A stretch of 64,000 bases of DNA from NCBI GenBank assembly GCA_016124585.1, contig WGNL01000010.1, positions 295,790-359,789 on the forward strand. The letters are read 5' to 3'. The notes below the pieces were generated by a model. That model saw only the letters and a program-made list of their open reading frames with translations. It was not told where the DNA came from and did no database searches. Positions 55,141 to 64,000 of the stretch are shown one piece after another. The DNA is from Bacteroidota bacterium. Lineage in GTDB: Bacteria; Bacteroidota; Bacteroidia; Chitinophagales; Saprospiraceae. The position numbers were made by a program, and so were the translations under genes. Position 1 is the first letter of the stretch. Each line of letters begins with the position of its first letter.

Positions 55141-58100
55141 ATGAAGTTTAAATTTACGAAGCAGTTCGGCCTAATCGTGGCGTGCTTGCTGGTCGGCGCA
55201 ACAGCATTTGCACAATTGCGTACTCCAGTTGATATTGCCACAGAGCATGTAAAATCCCATTTTGCCGAATGGGGACTAACAGCACAGGATATTGATGGTA
55301 TGACCGTCAGCGACCAGTACACTGACCCTACTACTGGCATTGCTAGAGTGTATTTCATCCAACGTTACCAAAACATTCCTGTTTACAATGCGATTTTAAA
55401 CGTGAATATCACCGCTGATGGTAAAGTTTTTCATGTCGGCAAAAGGTTTGTACCAAATCTTTTGACCAAAGTGAACAACACAATTCCCGTATTGGATGCC
55501 GAAGCAGCAGTCGTTAAACTGATGCAACACCTTGATATTCCCTATGCACCGTTGCGTTTTATTGGTAAAAACGACCAAGATGATTTCGTATTTGAAAAAG
55601 GCACGATTGCTCAACAAGACATCAAAGCCCGTTTGAGCTTTCAGCAATATGGCAGTGCTGTATTGTTGGCTTGGGATATTTCACTAGTTCCAAACCATTC
55701 TTCTGATATGTGGAGTTGTCGGGTAGATGCAGTTACTGGCGACTTGCTCGATAAAGCGAACTGGACGGTTTACTGTAAAGTCGATCATACTGCATTTATG
55801 CATACAGATAAAAATTGCGAAGCAATTTCAAACCAAAACCAAGCTGCTGTTACCTCTAGCTTCAACATGGCTGCGGATGGTACATACAATGTCTGGCCAT
55901 GGCCTATTGAAAGTCCAAAACATGGCCCACGTACAATGGTAACTGACCCATACGACCTCAGTGCTTCTCCATTTGGTTGGCATGACAGCGATGGCCAACC
56001 TGGGCCAGAGTACACCATTACTCGTGGAAACAACGTGCATGCGTATGAGGACAGTGGTGACATGAACACTTCCATTGACAATGAGCCAGACGGTGGTGCT
56101 AGCCTTGTTTTTGATTTCCCTTATGACGCTTTGTTGGAACCTGTTACTTACACGGATGCTGCCGTTGTAAATTTGTTTTATTGGAACAATGTTATGCACG
56201 ATATGTCATATAGCTATGGCATGACCGAAGCAGCAGGTGCCTTCCAAGATAACAACTACGGTAACGGAGGTGCAGGTAATGACCACGTAAATGCAGAAGC
56301 GCAAGACGGTGGAGGAACAAACAATGCCAATTTTTCTACCCCAGCTGATGGTGGAAGTGGTAGGATGCAAATGTATCTCTGGAGCCCAAGTGCTGGTGAA
56401 ATTTTCAATGTGACAGAGCCGGCATCTGTGGCAGGAGGATATCCATCCGCACAGCCAGCAACTGGTTGGGGAACTGGTTCCTATGCTACTACAACTGGAG
56501 TAACCGCACCTGTAACCATTGTTGAAGATGTATTGGCAAATCCATATTTTTCAGATGCTTGCGAGCAAATTGTAAACAGCGCTGATTTAGTTGGGAAAAT
56601 CGCCTTGATTGACCGGGGTGGATGCGAGTTTGGATTTAAAGCACTTGCAGCCCAAAATGCTGGGGCCGTTGGCGTCATCATTTGTAATTTTGAAGATGCA
56701 ACAATTGGAATGGCTCCAGGGGCGGTAGGTGCTCAAGTAGAGATTCCGGTTGTAATGTTGACCTCCGTCAATTGCCAGACGATTCGTCAGTTTGCTGGAA
56801 ATGGATTGGTTGCTAGCATCAAACAACCTGACCTTCCTTCCGGACCAGTTGCCCTTGACGGTGACCTAGATAATGGGGTTATTGCACATGAGTATGGTCA
56901 TGGCATTTCCAATCGTTTGACAGGTGGGCCAAACCAAGCTGGTTGTTTGGGCAACGCCGAGCAAATGGGTGAAGGTTGGAGTGATTTTTTCGCATTGATT
57001 ACTACTGTAGAACCTGGCGACGCTGGAACCGATAAGCGTGGTGTTGGTACTTATGCAGGTGGTGAAGAAATTACTGGACAAGGTATCCGCCGCTACCCTT
57101 ACTCTACCGATATGAACGTCAATCCGCTTACTTACGGTGACGTTGCTGGCAATACCGAAGTGCATGCCCTCGGAGAAGTTTGGACTACTATGGTTTGGGA
57201 TTTGTATTGGGCCTTTGTTGATGAATATGGTTGGGACCCAGACCTCTATCATGGTACTGGCGGTAATAATATGGCCATTAGATTAATTTATGATGGAATG
57301 AAAAACCAACCATGCAACCCTGGCTTTTTGGATGGCCGTGATGGTATCCTTGCAGCCGATGTTGCATTGAATGGTGGTGCTAACAAATGCCTAATTTGGA
57401 AAACGTTTGCTCGCAGAGGTGCTGGCTTGAGTGCTGTCCAAGGTACTTCTGATAGCGCATCAGACCAGGTTGAAGCATTTGATATTCCTTGTGAATGTCG
57501 TGATGAAGTTACAATCGTAAAATCTGTAACCGATTTTATCGATGCAGGAGACGATATCAATGTCACCATCAATGTTTCCAACTGTAGGCTCGAAACACGG
57601 ACTAATGTGGTTGTAACGGATGAGCTTCCGGATGGGACAACGTATAAAGCTGGCTCAGCAAACGTACCCGCTACAGTATCCGGCAATGTAATCACGTTAG
57701 AATTGGGAGATATCGATTTCGAAGAAACTGTTAATGTAACTTACACATTGGGTACTGACCCTGATAAGTATTCCATTCGTTTCTTTTTAGATGATGTTCC
57801 AACTGCGGATGCTGAGGACAATTGGGAACAAATTGACCTAGGTGCACCAGAGCCGAACATTTTCCAAATTGATGATACCTATTCGCACAGCCCTGATTTT
57901 GCGTGGCTGGTTCCTGACATTGCATTGGAAAGCAGAACAGCCTTGGAATTAAAAACGCCTTGGACAGTAATCGGAGAACGTCCAACACTGCGTTTTTATC
58001 ACCTATATGACACTGAGCCCGGTGCAGATGCAGGCCTTATCGATGTGAAAAAAGCCACAGATAACACTTACCAGCAGGTTGATGACAAAATGCTGCGGGG

Positions 58101-58683
58101 CGGTTATCCTAGCCAAGTCCAGTATGGTACTTTCATTACGCCGAACCTTTACGCTTGGTCAGGTACTACAAATGGTGAATTCATTCCAACATATGTTGAC
58201 TTAAGGGACTGGCTTGGACAGGACTTGGTCTTCCGCTTCCGTTTTGGTACTGATGATAATACCGAAGGCCCACTTGGTTGGGTAGTGGACGATATTGAAT
58301 TCATGGACTTGCTAAGTTATAACGGTGAGGCTTGTGTGACCACTGGACAAGGCGATAACAAATGCACCATTGCACCAGAGGAGGGCACGATTGTAGAGTC
58401 GCAGTTCTTTTCTAGTACAGTGGAAAAAATTGGCGACATGACCATGAATGTCTTCCCGAACCCAGCCAAAGATGTGTTAAATATTGCACTTACAACTGAG
58501 TCTCAAAAAGATGTCAGCCTCAGTCTTTTGACTATCGATGGTAAGGTAATGATGGAGAAAAAAGGCAACCTTCAAGGAAACGGCCATTTCCAAGTCAACG
58601 TGAGCCAGCTTCCTGCTGGGTTCTACTTCGTAAAAGTAGCAACCAAAGATGGAGTGTTGGTGACGAAGGTGGTGGTTGAATAA
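55141..58683 (+). CDS. Secreted M36 (fungalysin) metallopeptidase with PA domain and T9SS type A signal
   Basis: 1180 residues, signal peptide ending AFAQ. An FTP-type propeptide covers ~50-200. The zinc site is HEYGH (His583, Glu584, His587) with the third ligand in GEGWSD (Glu611), the fungalysin arrangement. A protease-associated domain (~460-562, LIDRGGCEFGFKALAAQNAGAVG) is inserted before the catalytic helix. Then come a DUF11-like domain (VTIVKSVTDFIDAGDDINVTINVSN, ~790-870), a jelly-roll module and the T9SS type A sorting domain (FPNPAKDVLNIAL to the end). Probably digests extracellular protein. A terminator follows. Confidence 0.93.
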   Translation: MKFKFTKQFGLIVACLLVGATAFAQLRTPVDIATEHVKSHFAEWGLTAQDIDGMTVSDQYTDPTTGIARVYFIQRYQNIPVYNAILNVNITADGKVFHVGKRFVPNLLTKVNNTIPVLDAEAAVVKLMQHLDIPYAPLRFIGKNDQDDFVFEKGTIAQQDIKARLSFQQYGSAVLLAWDISLVPNHSSDMWSCRVDAVTGDLLDKANWTVYCKVDHTAFMHTDKNCEAISNQNQAAVTSSFNMAADGTYNVWPWPIESPKHGPRTMVTDPYDLSASPFGWHDSDGQPGPEYTITRGNNVHAYEDSGDMNTSIDNEPDGGASLVFDFPYDALLEPVTYTDAAVVNLFYWNNVMHDMSYSYGMTEAAGAFQDNNYGNGGAGNDHVNAEAQDGGGTNNANFSTPADGGSGRMQMYLWSPSAGEIFNVTEPASVAGGYPSAQPATGWGTGSYATTTGVTAPVTIVEDVLANPYFSDACEQIVNSADLVGKIALIDRGGCEFGFKALAAQNAGAVGVIICNFEDATIGMAPGAVGAQVEIPVVMLTSVNCQTIRQFAGNGLVASIKQPDLPSGPVALDGDLDNGVIAHEYGHGISNRLTGGPNQAGCLGNAEQMGEGWSDFFALITTVEPGDAGTDKRGVGTYAGGEEITGQGIRRYPYSTDMNVNPLTYGDVAGNTEVHALGEVWTTMVWDLYWAFVDEYGWDPDLYHGTGGNNMAIRLIYDGMKNQPCNPGFLDGRDGILAADVALNGGANKCLIWKTFARRGAGLSAVQGTSDSASDQVEAFDIPCECRDEVTIVKSVTDFIDAGDDINVTINVSNCRLETRTNVVVTDELPDGTTYKAGSANVPATVSGNVITLELGDIDFEETVNVTYTLGTDPDKYSIRFFLDDVPTADAEDNWEQIDLGAPEPNIFQIDDTYSHSPDFAWLVPDIALESRTALELKTPWTVIGERPTLRFYHLYDTEPGADAGLIDVKKATDNTYQQVDDKMLRGGYPSQVQYGTFITPNLYAWSGTTNGEFIPTYVDLRDWLGQDLVFRFRFGTDDNTEGPLGWVVDDIEFMDLLSYNGEACVTTGQGDNKCTIAPEEGTIVESQFFSSTVEKIGDMTMNVFPNPAKDVLNIALTTESQKDVSLSLLTIDGKVMMEKKGNLQGNGHFQVNVSQLPAGFYFVKVATKDGVLVTKVVVE

Positions 58684-58700
58684 TCAAAACCTGATAAATG

Positions 58701-58740
58701 AAAGGCTCGATCCTGCAAAGTATCGGGCCTTTTGTTTTTT
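58701..58740 (+). terminator. Rho-independent terminator after the M36 protease gene
   Basis: 11-bp stem with one G-U pair (58701-58711 and 58722-58732), then a T-rich tract to 58740. Confidence 0.82.
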
Positions 58741-58777
58741 ATGGAAATAGCTAACTTGCCGCTATAAGCTTTTTCAA

Positions 58778-60319
58778 ATGCATATCCAACGTCCCTATGT
58801 TTACCTGCTTTCTTTCCTTGAAGGTGCCGCCGTCATGGCCTGCGAACTCATTGGTGCAAAGTTGCTGGCGCCTTATTTTGGCACATCACTTTATGTTTGG
58901 GCTGCGGCACTGGGCTTGACGCTTGGCGGGTTGATGACAGGCTATTTTCTGGGTGGTATTGTTTCAAAACGGTTTGAGGACAACGTGAGACTTCTTTATT
59001 GGGTACTGGTTTTTGGAGGTTGCACTTTTTTTTTGATGCCTTTCACCAGCAGTTGGATAATGGAACTCACACTTCATCTAAATCTCCAAATCGGAACAGT
59101 CCTTTCATTATTGGTTTTCATGTTTCCGCCTCTGGTTTTCATGGGTATGGTTTCTCCTATCATCATCAATATTTTAACTGAGGAGGTAAAAACGGCTGGC
59201 AATCGGGCTGGAAACGTTTACGCCATTTCTACGCTAGGTGGTATTCTCGCCACTTTTCTGATGGGGTTTTACATCATCCCAGAATTCGGCATTCGGCAGC
59301 CTGCTATGGCCAGCGGCATTATTCTGGCTTTTTTACCCGTCATATCTCTTTTAAGGAAGAAAAAAACAACTGCATTGTTCATTTGGCTAGCCTTTCTGGT
59401 ATTTGGGGCAATGTCTTGGTCTAAAAAAATAGAGCCTGAAAATGGCTGGCAGATCCACTACCACGCTGAGGGCATCATGGGCCAGATAAAAGTGATTGAC
59501 TTTGAACCTTTCAAGGAGCAACCAGGCCGTAAATTCAGGGGTTTGGTGGTCAACAACACTTTGCAGACAGTTGTGGAATTGAATCAACCTGACAAAAATT
59601 TCTGGCACTACACAGAGTTGTTAACCAGTTTGACCCAACAGTTTCCGAAGGGAAGCAAAGTGCTCGTTTGTGGTACGGGTGGTGGCACTTTGGTGAAACG
59701 TTTGGTGCAACTTGGCTTCGATGTGGAGGCGGTCGAAATCGATGGTAGGCTGGAGGTTCTAGCCAAAAAGTACTTTGGGTTGCAGCAAGATGTCCCAGTA
59801 ATTTTAGACGATGCGAGGCATTTTATCAGAACAACTTCGAAAAAATATGATGTGATAATCTACGATACGTTTAGGGGAGAGTCAGCGCCAGAGCATGTCA
59901 TAACCCAGGAAAGCCTCTTTGAGACAAAGAACTGTCTCCTTCCAAATGGTTATTTGCTTATCAATTTTTATGGTTATTGGGAGTCTGAGCGAGGCAATAT
60001 TGGTCGCTCCGTGTACAAGACGCTCTGCAAGTCTGGATTTGAACCTACAGTTTTTGCAACCGCTGGCGTTGAAGATGACAGAAATCTGGTGTTTTGCGCT
60101 TCAGCCCAAAATGAGAATGTCCTTCCGCATCAAAATATTCCATCGGATGAGAATTTTGGTGGAGAGAAAGTACAAGTTGAAGCAACCGATACGATAAATG
60201 CAGTAGTGCTAACCGATGAACAGCCACAACTTAGACGCTATGCAATGGCAGCCGCCCAATGGCGAAAACTTTATAATGATTTTTACACTCAGCAGTTTTC
60301 AAAATTTAAATTTTTTTGA
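58778..60319 (+). CDS. Membrane protein fused to a spermidine-synthase-like methyltransferase fold
   Basis: 513 residues. The N-terminal ~200 residues hold six to seven membrane helices (EGAAVMACELIGAKLLAPYFGTSLYVW, MGMVSPIIINIL), the transporter-like half found in fused spermidine synthases. The C-terminal half has the aminopropyltransferase fold: VLVCGTGGGTLVKRL (SAM-type loop), VEAVEIDGRLEVLAKKYF and LDDARHFI with YDVIIYDTF. The usual catalytic Asp of polyamine synthases is replaced by the context YDTFRGESAPEH, so activity may differ. The substrate is unknown; acidic-lipid or polyamine chemistry are both possible. Confidence 0.85.
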   Translation: MHIQRPYVYLLSFLEGAAVMACELIGAKLLAPYFGTSLYVWAAALGLTLGGLMTGYFLGGIVSKRFEDNVRLLYWVLVFGGCTFFLMPFTSSWIMELTLHLNLQIGTVLSLLVFMFPPLVFMGMVSPIIINILTEEVKTAGNRAGNVYAISTLGGILATFLMGFYIIPEFGIRQPAMASGIILAFLPVISLLRKKKTTALFIWLAFLVFGAMSWSKKIEPENGWQIHYHAEGIMGQIKVIDFEPFKEQPGRKFRGLVVNNTLQTVVELNQPDKNFWHYTELLTSLTQQFPKGSKVLVCGTGGGTLVKRLVQLGFDVEAVEIDGRLEVLAKKYFGLQQDVPVILDDARHFIRTTSKKYDVIIYDTFRGESAPEHVITQESLFETKNCLLPNGYLLINFYGYWESERGNIGRSVYKTLCKSGFEPTVFATAGVEDDRNLVFCASAQNENVLPHQNIPSDENFGGEKVQVEATDTINAVVLTDEQPQLRRYAMAAAQWRKLYNDFYTQQFSKFKFF

Positions 60320-60598
60320 ATTGGCTTGCCTTGCTTTTTTATGATGTTCTTTTAAGTTAATTTGGAATTTATTATGTTGGATTAAAAATTGAGATATATT
60401 TGCTGCTTTAGCGACAATTATTATTACCTCTTTGTACCTCCTCATGTGACCTTAGGAAAACTTTAGAAAAATGTTTTGTAGCATAATATTTGTGAAAATA
60501 TTCCCCGAACTTTTAAAATTCAGAATTTAATTTTTGAGGACTCTGGGAGTCTCCAAACAAACGATAAACTATTTTCACTAACCTAAACTTAATTTAGT

Positions 60599-61849
60599 AT
60601 GAAATTAATGAATGTACTAAAGTTTTTCCTAGCGTTAGTCCTCGTTGTTGGATTCGCAGCAAGCTGCAACAAGGATTCAGACCTAGCAACTGATGTGATT
60701 AATTCGCCAACGGAAAGTTCCAAATTAGTCAGCTTCAAAAAAAGTGAACCAATTCCAGGGCAATACATCGTTGTTTTTAAAAATGATGAAATTGGAGAAC
60801 GTGCGTTGAAAGGTTCTTCTTACAAGGAGCGGCTGGCAATGATGAGGGAAAAAGCGGAGGGAGTCTTCAATTCCTTGCGCATTGAAACCAGCAAAATCGA
60901 CCGTACCTACGGCACAGCAATCAAAGGATTTTCTGTAATAAATTTTACGGATGAGGAAGTGAAGGCACTTTCTTCTCATCCTGAAATCGAATATCTGGAG
61001 CAAGACCAGACTATTTCTATCCAAGGTGGCCCTCCAGGTGGTGGAGGTGGCGGTGGTGGAGGCGGCGGCCAGGAAACACCTTGGGGAATTACTCGGGTTA
61101 ATGGAGTTTCCAATTATGGCGGATCTGGCCGTGCTTGGATTATTGATACAGGTATTGATTTGGACCATCCAGATTTGAACGTTTCTCCTGCTGCACCGGC
61201 TGGTCTCAGCGAATCTTTTCTTGGTAGCGGTCCTCCAAGTAATGCTTCACCTGACGATCAAAATGGTCACGGCTCCCATGTCTCTGGAACTATCGCAGCT
61301 ATCAATAATTCTATAGGTGTGATTGGTGTAGCTCCAGGAGCCTTAGTAATCGCCGTAAGGGTATTGGACAAAAATGGTAGCGGGTCAACTTCAGGTGTGA
61401 TAGCAGGTGTAGATTACGTTGGTGCGCATGCTACAAGTGGAGATGTAGCCAATATGAGCCTTGGCGGTGGTGTTTCAACGACTCTTGATAATGCTGTAAT
61501 CAATGCCTCGAATCCATGCAAGTTTGCACTTGCTGCCGGAAATGAATCTGATAATGCGAATAACCACTCGCCAGCCAGAGCAAATGGTAATTTTATCTGG
61601 ACCGTTTCTGCCATGAGCCAAGGTGATAACTGGGCTAGTTTTTCCAATTATGGCAACCCTCCTGTTGATTATTGTGCTCCAGGCGTTAGTGTGAAGTCTT
61701 GCTGGAAAAATGGTGGGTATAATACTATCAGTGGAACTTCAATGGCCACACCTCACGTAGCTGGTGTTTTACTACTTGGGAGTATTAGTTCTAGTGGTAC
61801 TGTAAACGGAGATCCAGATGGAAATCCTGACCCAATTGCTAGTCATTAA
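60599..61849 (+). CDS. Subtilisin-like (S8) serine protease, lipoprotein with I9 propeptide
   Basis: 416 residues. Lipobox FAASC puts a lipid on Cys23. An inhibitor I9 propeptide (~52-138, PIPGQYIVVFKNDE to IEYLEQDQ) is joined by an 11-residue poly-Gly linker (147-157) to the peptidase. The catalytic triad is Asp183 (IIDTGIDLDHPDL), His224 (NGHGSHVSG) and Ser381 (SGTSMATPHVAG), with the oxyanion Asn315 in AAGNES. The domain ends shortly after, with no T9SS signal, so it should stay cell-bound. The 279-base space upstream holds no gene and no clean promoter. Confidence 0.93.
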   Translation: MKLMNVLKFFLALVLVVGFAASCNKDSDLATDVINSPTESSKLVSFKKSEPIPGQYIVVFKNDEIGERALKGSSYKERLAMMREKAEGVFNSLRIETSKIDRTYGTAIKGFSVINFTDEEVKALSSHPEIEYLEQDQTISIQGGPPGGGGGGGGGGGQETPWGITRVNGVSNYGGSGRAWIIDTGIDLDHPDLNVSPAAPAGLSESFLGSGPPSNASPDDQNGHGSHVSGTIAAINNSIGVIGVAPGALVIAVRVLDKNGSGSTSGVIAGVDYVGAHATSGDVANMSLGGGVSTTLDNAVINASNPCKFALAAGNESDNANNHSPARANGNFIWTVSAMSQGDNWASFSNYGNPPVDYCAPGVSVKSCWKNGGYNTISGTSMATPHVAGVLLLGSISSSGTVNGDPDGNPDPIASH

Positions 61850-61862
61850 TTTCAAATTTTAA

Positions 61863-61900
61863 AAAACAAAGGGGCTTCAAAACTGAAGCCCCTTTGTTTT
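61863..61900. terminator. Bidirectional Rho-independent terminator
   Basis: 17-bp perfect arms (61863-61879 and 61884-61900) around a 4-nt loop, with A-rich and T-rich ends. Shared by the S8 protease gene and the convergent secreted protein gene. Confidence 0.9.
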
Positions 61901-61905
61901 TGCTT

Positions 61906-62772
61906 TTAGAATTCCACGGCCAGTTCCTTGATTACTTGCCCCCTGTTCGTAAGTCTTGCATAATACTTCCCTTTTTCCAGCCCCCTTATTTCAAATTCAA
62001 ACCTGAACTTGTGGCTTCCTCGCTTTTGGAGGCGATTTTTGAAAAGGGTATGTACTAGCTCCCCGGCTTCATTGTATAATCCAAAATCGACCTGTTTATC
62101 AGCTGCCAGATCATAATAAAACAAACCGTTCATGGCAAATGCTTCGCGCCAGTTGGCTGGTTGCCCGGGTAATTGTCTGTCCTGAGGTGGCGATTGGTAC
62201 TGGATATGGTATTCGGGCATCGGTTTTCCGAGTATATCAGCGACGAACTTAGTTAATGTCGGGTCTCCAATCCCTTCCAACCTGTCTTCATCTGATACTG
62301 CCCACACCGCATATTGAGCGGATGGGTTTTCATGCAAATTATTGTCATTCAGGTATTTTGCAATCTTCAAGAGGTTGCCCTCTGCCAACTTTCCCAAAGT
62401 AAAAACACTTCCATTGCCCGGGGAGCCGTCACTTGCTTCGATACAAAAACCAAAGAGCTTACCTATTTTTGAGGCACCTGCTTCCACGAAAAAGTTTTCT
62501 TCTTTTGCTACCATCAAATTTTGTAAACTAGAATCCCCCGCTTCAAAGATTTGCCCTGCCCGAACCTTAATTTCCAGTTTTTTCTTCGATTTGCTTTTCA
62601 AATGAAGTTCGAGACATTCGCCAGAATGACCACCTTTGCCCTCTGCAGAGGCTACCAGTAATCCTTTTTTTATTGCCTCTGTCAATTCAAGTACTTGCGA
62701 ATTTAGGTTTTCAGATGAGGCAGTCCACAGTAGAGTAACGAGCATGGAGTACCAAGCAGTTGTTTTCATCAT
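61906..62772 (-). CDS. Secreted protein of unknown function with C-terminal sorting-like domain
   Basis: 288 residues from the ATG at 62772 (the next ATG at 62769 is equally possible). Hydrophobic signal, then an Ig-like domain (~35-110, with GKGGHSGECLELHLKSKSKKKLEIKVRAG). A helical segment follows (NLLKIAKYLNDNNLHENPSAQYAVWAVSD), which I have seen paired with this Ig-like part in other secreted Bacteroidota proteins. The end (~210-288: FYYDLAADKQVDFGLYNEAGE to IKELAVEF) looks like a T9SS type A-style beta-sandwich, though shorter than usual. It is divergent from the ECF sigma gene, so it may be in its regulon. Confidence 0.7.
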   Translation of the reverse strand: MMKTTAWYSMLVTLLWTASSENLNSQVLELTEAIKKGLLVASAEGKGGHSGECLELHLKSKSKKKLEIKVRAGQIFEAGDSSLQNLMVAKEENFFVEAGASKIGKLFGFCIEASDGSPGNGSVFTLGKLAEGNLLKIAKYLNDNNLHENPSAQYAVWAVSDEDRLEGIGDPTLTKFVADILGKPMPEYHIQYQSPPQDRQLPGQPANWREAFAMNGLFYYDLAADKQVDFGLYNEAGELVHTLFKNRLQKRGSHKFRFEFEIRGLEKGKYYARLTNRGQVIKELAVEF

Positions 62773-62943
62773 GTTCAAATATTATTTAGTGAATTTCAAA
62801 TCAAACGCACCGCATCGTAAAATTATTGAGTGCTGAGTTTTTTCATTGGTTTAAAACGTTGGCGAATAATTCCCTATCATTGCCAGCAAAATCACATCTG
62901 GCAACGACTTTTTTGAGTTGAACCACAAGCTTATAACTGAGTT

Positions 62944-63471
62944 TTGAATCTTACTTCTCGGCTTCGCAGTGACGACAAAGCTGTGCTCAAAGAGCTTTTT
63001 GATGCACACTACAAAGCTGTTTGTGCAGCTGTACATCGAATAGTTGGTGAAAGGGGAGTTACAGAAGACTTAGCTCAACAAGTTTTCATTCGTTTTTGGG
63101 AAAAAAGGAATCAAATACAAATTGATAGCTCACCAGGCGCCTACCTCCATCGTATGGCAGTAAATGAATCTTTGGCTTGGCTTCGAGCAAAAAAGAATCA
63201 ACAACCTGAAGAAATTACTTTCGCAACTCCTCTGCCTATTCAATTGGATGGAGAAAACATTCTACTGCACAATGAACTGCACGACCAAATCCATAAAGTA
63301 ATTGATTCACTTCCCCCTCGCTGCCGTGCTGTTTTTCAATTAAGTCGGTTTGAAGAGCTTAGCTACCAGGAGATTGCTGATAAAATGGACATATCTATAA
63401 AAACTGTTGAGCACCAAATGGGAAAAGCGCTAAGAGTGCTGCGAGAGCAACTCCGACCATTACTTTCCTAA
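62944..63471 (+). CDS. RNA polymerase ECF sigma factor
   Basis: 175 residues. Region 2 (LFDAHYKAVCAAVHRIVGERGVTEDLAQQVFIRFWEK, ~18-52) and region 4 (LPPRCRAVFQLSRFEELSYQEIADKMDISIKTVEHQMGKAL, ~120-162) are clear. It belongs to the FecI/Bacteroidetes expansion group. No anti-sigma gene follows. The start is TTG at 62944; no in-frame ATG lies near. The unknown secreted protein is divergent. Confidence 0.9.
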   Translation: MNLTSRLRSDDKAVLKELFDAHYKAVCAAVHRIVGERGVTEDLAQQVFIRFWEKRNQIQIDSSPGAYLHRMAVNESLAWLRAKKNQQPEEITFATPLPIQLDGENILLHNELHDQIHKVIDSLPPRCRAVFQLSRFEELSYQEIADKMDISIKTVEHQMGKALRVLREQLRPLLS

Positions 63472-63590
63472 TATCATAAAGTTGCGAAGTAGGTTACATT
63501 ATATTACTGTGTAGAGTGCATAAAAACCACCTGATTTCAGTAAATGAATATATCAGCTCAAAAATGATTTCAAAAAAAGTAAAAAAAAAT

Positions 63591-63620
63591 TTGGCAATGA
63601 CATTTACGCAATTACCTTTG
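63591..63620 (+). promoter_or_regulatory. Strong promoter P1, stable-RNA type
   Basis: -33 TTG (63591-63593, in TTTGG), 19-base spacer, -7 box TACCTTTG (63613-63620), GC-rich start region CGCCCGC and an A-tract upstream. A close match to the Bacteroidota consensus. Confidence 0.7.
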
Positions 63621-63716
63621 CGCCCGCTTTGGAAAACTAACAGAGTAATCTAAAAGATGACCAAGCAAAAAGCGACTTTGATAGGCAACATTTTTTTTAT
63701 TTTTTTGAAAAATTAT

Positions 63717-63746
63717 TTGCCAAGTTAAAACTGAATACTATCTTTG
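63717..63746 (+). promoter_or_regulatory. Strong promoter P2, stable-RNA type
   Basis: -33 TTG (63717-63719), the same 19-base spacer, -7 box TATCTTTG (63739-63746), then CCGTCCC. An A/T-tract upstream resembles an UP element. With P1 it makes a tandem pair 126 bp apart. Confidence 0.7.
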
Positions 63747-63750
63747 CCGT

Positions 63751-64000
63751 CCCTTACGCAAAGGCGTTGAAAAAGGGCTTCAAAAATACTTAAGAAATTG
63801 CGGATTCCACGAGTCCTGATAGCCCGGTTTTTTAGGGCAAGGGCTGGTGTTATTTCGCACACGAGTTCATTGACACCGATGGAGGAAAGAACGAATAGGT
63901 AAGGAAAGAGGGGAGGAAAGAAGTTTGACGGACCAGTCAACGAGATAGAGTTGAGAAGGAAGAACATCTGTTGGTAAAAACATTGCCCCTTTTATGGGGC
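63751..64000 (+). other. Probable rRNA operon leader, no protein gene (continues past the window)
   Basis: No coding frame is supported from 63472 to the end. After P2 comes a leader with short hairpins (for example around AGCCCGGTTTTTTAGGGC) and GAGTTCATTGACA at 63863-63875, which resembles the AGTTCTTTGACA element common before 16S rRNA genes in Bacteroidota. Tandem promoters, GC discriminators and a long untranslated leader together suggest a 16S gene starts a little beyond position 64000. Confidence 0.5.

Overview
The window looks like chromosomal DNA of a member of the Bacteroidota, most plausibly a Saprospira/Lewinella/Haliscomenobacter-type marine or sludge bacterium. This is inferred from gene content, not from an rRNA comparison. 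Support: several very large secreted proteins end in type 9 secretion (T9SS) sorting domains; promoters match the Bacteroidota pattern TTG-N18-20-TAnnTTTG; start codons lack Shine-Dalgarno sequences; and the order xerC, hpf, tRNA-Thr/Tyr/Gly/Thr, tuf, tRNA-Trp, secE, nusG, rplKAJL, rpoBC is typical of the phylum. No insertion sequence, prophage or CRISPR array was seen.

Layout. 1-5.7 kb: 3' part of a PcrA/UvrD helicase overlapping an SDR oxidoreductase, then a secreted thrombospondin-3-repeat protein. 5.8-9.7 kb: a TolB-like lipoprotein; a small arsenic-type locus on the minus strand (ArsR, a 26-aa Cys-rich micropeptide too short for ordinary gene calling, a DUF6428 protein, an ArsN/PAT-like acetyltransferase) with two identical 16-bp operators; and the alkylation-repair gene ada. 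9.8-14.3 kb: a three-gene periplasmic foldase operon (two PpiC/SurA-type isomerases and a lipoprotein). 14.4-21.2 kb: lysS, ddl, a DEDDh exonuclease, PPK2, a lipoprotein, an Hsp15-like protein and a di-haem peroxidase. 21.2-33.3 kb: an acetyltransferase coupled to a 2313-aa repeat adhesin-like protein, a Ppx/GppA-fold membrane protein, a BNR-repeat protein and another T9SS cargo. 33.4-37.6 kb: murI, fumC, a degraded pseudogene, xerC, hpf. 37.7-52 kb: the tRNA-tuf-ribosomal protein-RNA polymerase block. 52-63.5 kb: a CREST-type membrane hydrolase, SAM hydrolase, PhoH, an M36 metalloprotease, a membrane-fused spermidine-synthase-like protein, a subtilisin lipoprotein, an unknown secreted protein and an ECF sigma factor. 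The last 400 bases hold two strong tandem promoters and what looks like the leader of an rRNA operon that would begin beyond the window.

Two things stand out. First, the arsenic-type locus has the layout operator, Cys-rich micropeptide, terminator-like hairpin, structural genes. That could be a metallopeptide, or a leader peptide sensing cysteine or thiol supply, under ArsR control. Second, a family of intergenic elements is built from tandem 7-bp (once 8-bp) words whose reverse complements recur on the other side of the spacer. Each locus uses its own word (before lysS, ddl, ppk2 and rpoC, between ada and surA, among the tRNAs), and one such word array lies in frame inside ddl. I do not recognise this as a named repeat class.
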